A stretch of DNA of 7,409 nucleotides. Source: Kocuria sp. (GTDB lineage: Bacteria; Actinomycetota; Actinomycetes; Actinomycetales; Micrococcaceae). Position 1 is the first letter of the stretch. The number at the start of each line of letters is the position of its first letter. Location: contig JAKDKI010000108.1 in assembly GCA_030453435.1 (NCBI GenBank), forward strand, positions 1-7,409. The letters run 5' to 3'. Below are positions 5,929 through 7,409 of this stretch, piece by piece. The position numbers were made by a program, and so were the translations under genes. The notes below the pieces were generated by a model. The model worked only from the letters and a program-made list of their open reading frames with translations, did not search any database and was not told the origin of the DNA.

Positions 5929-7296
5929 GTGGCCGACAACCAATACGACATTCTCGTCCTGGGCGGTGGATCCGCAGGATACGCAGCAGCATTGCGTGCA
6001 GTTCAGCTGGGTTACTCCGTGGCACTGTTCGAAAAGGAGAAGCTGGGCGGCACCTGCCTGCACTGGGGTTGCATCCCCACCAAGGCGTACCTGCATTCCG
6101 CCGAACTGGCCGAGGGCGCTCGGGAGTCGGAGAAATACGGCATCAAGGCCACCTTGGAATCCATTGACATGGGTGCGGTGCGCGACTACAAGAACAAGAT
6201 CGTGCAGGGCAAGTTCAAGGGACTCACCGGCCTCATGAAAATGCGCAAGATCGAGGTCATTGCCGGTGAAGGCAAATTGACCGGCGCCAACACCGTTGAG
6301 GCCAACGGCACCACCTACAACGGCGAGCACATCATCCTGGCCACCGGTTCCTACGCCAAGACCCTGGGCATCGAGATCGGTGGTCGCGTCATGACCTCCA
6401 CCGAGGCCCTCGAGATCGACTTCGTCCCCAAGTCCGCGATCGTCCTGGGCGGCGGCGTGATCGGTTGCGAGTTCGCCTCCATGTGGCGCTCCTTCGGTGT
6501 GGACGTCACCGTGATCGAAGGCCTGCCCCACCTGGTCGCCAACGAAGACCCCTCGATCATCAAGATCGCCGAGCGCGAGTTCAAGAAGCGCGGCATCAAG
6601 TACAACCTGGGCACCTTCTTCGACAAGGTCGAGCAGAACGACGACGGCGCCAAGGTCACCCTGGCGGACGGCAAGAAGTTCGAGGCGGACATCGTTCTGG
6701 TGGCGGTTGGTCGCGGCCCCAACACCGAGAACATGGGCTTCGAAGAACAGGGCATCCCCATGGATCGCGGCTTCGTGACTCCCAACGAGCGTCTGCACAC
6801 CGGTGTCGGCAACATCTACGCGATCGGTGACATCGTCCCCGGCGTTCAGTTGGCACACCGCGGTTACCAGCAGGGCCGTTTCGTGGCTGAGGAGATTGCC
6901 GGTCTCAATCCGGTGATCGTCGAAGACATCAACATTCCCAAGGTCACCTTCACCGAACCGGAGATCGCGTCCGTGGGCTACTCCCAGCCCAAGGCCGAGG
7001 AAAAGTTCGGCAAGGACAACGTGGAGACCTTCGAGTACAACCTTGCCGGTAACGGCAAGAGCTCCATCCTGGGCACGGGCGGCATCATCAAGCTCGTACG
7101 CGAGAAGGACGGACCCATCGTAGGTTTCCACGCTATCGGCACCCGCATCAGTGAGCAGATCGGCGAAGGCCAGCTCATGGTGAACTGGGAGGCGTACCCG
7201 GAGGACGTTGCCGCGTTCATCCACGCTCACCCCACCCAAAACGAGGCCATCGGTGAAGCTGCCATGGCATTGGCCGGAGCCCCGCTGCACGGCTGA
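5929..7296 (+). CDS. lpdA: Dihydrolipoyl dehydrogenase (E3 component of 2-oxoacid dehydrogenase complexes)
   Basis: This FAD enzyme reoxidises the dihydrolipoyl groups of the pyruvate and 2-oxoglutarate dehydrogenase complexes, passing electrons to NAD+. At 455 residues it has normal length. Visible in order are the FAD-binding GGGSAG (12-17), the redox disulfide C43-C48 in GGTCLHWGCIPTK, the NAD-binding LGGGVIGCEFA (173-183), the second FAD motif NIYAIGD (295-301), and the C-terminal catalytic pair H434/E439 in HAHPTQNE. The last two form the active site with the disulfide of the partner subunit in the homodimer. The start is GTG 5929 with GAGGGAG 5 bases away. In Micrococcaceae this gene is usually followed by the E2 acyltransferase and lipoate genes (established pattern as I recall it); here the downstream sequence is degenerate and the E2 gene is not seen. 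The related mycothione and mercuric reductases are less likely given the overall sequence. Confidence 0.96.
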   Translation: MADNQYDILVLGGGSAGYAAALRAVQLGYSVALFEKEKLGGTCLHWGCIPTKAYLHSAELAEGARESEKYGIKATLESIDMGAVRDYKNKIVQGKFKGLTGLMKMRKIEVIAGEGKLTGANTVEANGTTYNGEHIILATGSYAKTLGIEIGGRVMTSTEALEIDFVPKSAIVLGGGVIGCEFASMWRSFGVDVTVIEGLPHLVANEDPSIIKIAEREFKKRGIKYNLGTFFDKVEQNDDGAKVTLADGKKFEADIVLVAVGRGPNTENMGFEEQGIPMDRGFVTPNERLHTGVGNIYAIGDIVPGVQLAHRGYQQGRFVAEEIAGLNPVIVEDINIPKVTFTEPEIASVGYSQPKAEEKFGKDNVETFEYNLAGNGKSSILGTGGIIKLVREKDGPIVGFHAIGTRISEQIGEGQLMVNWEAYPEDVAAFIHAHPTQNEAIGEAAMALAGAPLHG

Positions 7297-7409
7297 TGTC
7301 GAGTCGTTGGCCCCCCCCCCCCCGGGCCACCCCGCCAGCCCCCCCAACCCGGGGGGGCCCCCCCCCCCCCCCAGGGGGCGAATTTGAAGGGTGAGATGGG
7401 GCGGCCGAG
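7297..7409. repeat. Homopolymer-rich C/G tail, probably unreliable sequence
   Basis: After the lpd stop the sequence collapses into C and G runs: 13 C (7311-7323), 7 C (7339-7345), 7 G (7351-7357), 15 C (7358-7372) and 5 G (7374-7378). Nothing like this occurs elsewhere in the window. No frame here resembles the N-terminal lipoyl domain of an E2 acyltransferase. The simplest reading is a low-quality contig end or a misassembled GC-rich hairpin; a genuine low-complexity tract is less likely. I see no gene in it. Confidence 0.7.

Noticed and set aside
5019..5951. A 310-codon open frame on the minus strand opposite pepA and the pepA-lpd gap.
   Set aside because: It overlaps the strongly supported M17 catalytic domain and the lpd start region, and its composition is Gly/His/Val-rich with no family resemblance.
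5769..6167. A plus-strand open frame running from the pepA-lpd gap into lpd in another frame.
   Set aside because: No ribosome binding site precedes it, its first part is the long hairpin, and the rest overlaps the unmistakable FAD-binding and disulfide motifs of lpd.
5899..7347. A 482-codon open frame on the minus strand opposite lpd.
   Set aside because: It mirrors a clear, full-length lpd. It begins inside the unreliable homopolymer tail, is low-complexity (rich in Gly, Val, Leu, Asp and His) and matches no family I recognise. Such frames arise from GC-biased third codon positions.
7311..7372. Poly-C tracts as a possible phase-variation switch.
   Set aside because: The tracts lie after the lpd stop, outside any recognisable gene or promoter spacing, and several runs of both C and G cluster together, which fits bad sequence better than a single slipping tract.
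1..7409. Mobile element, CRISPR array, tRNA, defence or biosynthetic cluster.
   Set aside because: I saw no transposase or integrase motifs, no regularly spaced repeats, no tRNA-like cloverleaf with CCA end, and no toxin, nuclease or synthase domains.

Overview
The window looks like chromosomal core sequence from a high-GC Gram-positive bacterium, most likely a member of the Micrococcaceae (Arthrobacter, Kocuria, Rothia, Micrococcus group). This rests on the GC-rich codon use, the GTG starts with clear purine-rich ribosome binding sites, the presence of DUF4192 and actinobacterial PAC2 proteins, and the typical actinobacterial sequence of the lipoamide dehydrogenase. The genus is inference.

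Layout. Bases 1-22 hold a probable N-terminal fragment of a minus-strand gene, perhaps the principal sigma factor. Three minus-strand genes follow, read from right to left: a PAC2-family protein (3991 to 3071), an MFS transporter (3011 to 1713) and a DUF4192 protein (1563 to 184). A divergent intergenic region of about 217 bases (3992-4208) separates them from two plus-strand genes: leucyl aminopeptidase pepA (4209-5747) and dihydrolipoyl dehydrogenase lpd (5929-7296). The last ~110 bases are dominated by C and G homopolymers and look like unreliable sequence, in the place where a dihydrolipoyl acyltransferase gene would be expected in this group.

Function. pepA finishes peptide breakdown in the cytoplasm. 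lpd supplies the E3 subunit of the pyruvate and 2-oxoglutarate dehydrogenase complexes. The PAC2, MFS and DUF4192 proteins form a same-strand cluster with no assigned role. The 59-base PAC2-MFS gap suggests co-transcription of those two, while DUF4192 is further away (149 bases).

Novelty. I see no mobile element, CRISPR array, toxin-antitoxin pair, defence system or biosynthetic cluster. The most interesting non-coding signal is a long, nearly continuous hairpin (5772-5828, 23 pairs capped by a GCAA loop) between pepA and lpd. It overlaps a plausible lpd promoter. A second, terminator-like hairpin with a T tract lies upstream of pepA, where no plus-strand gene needs terminating.
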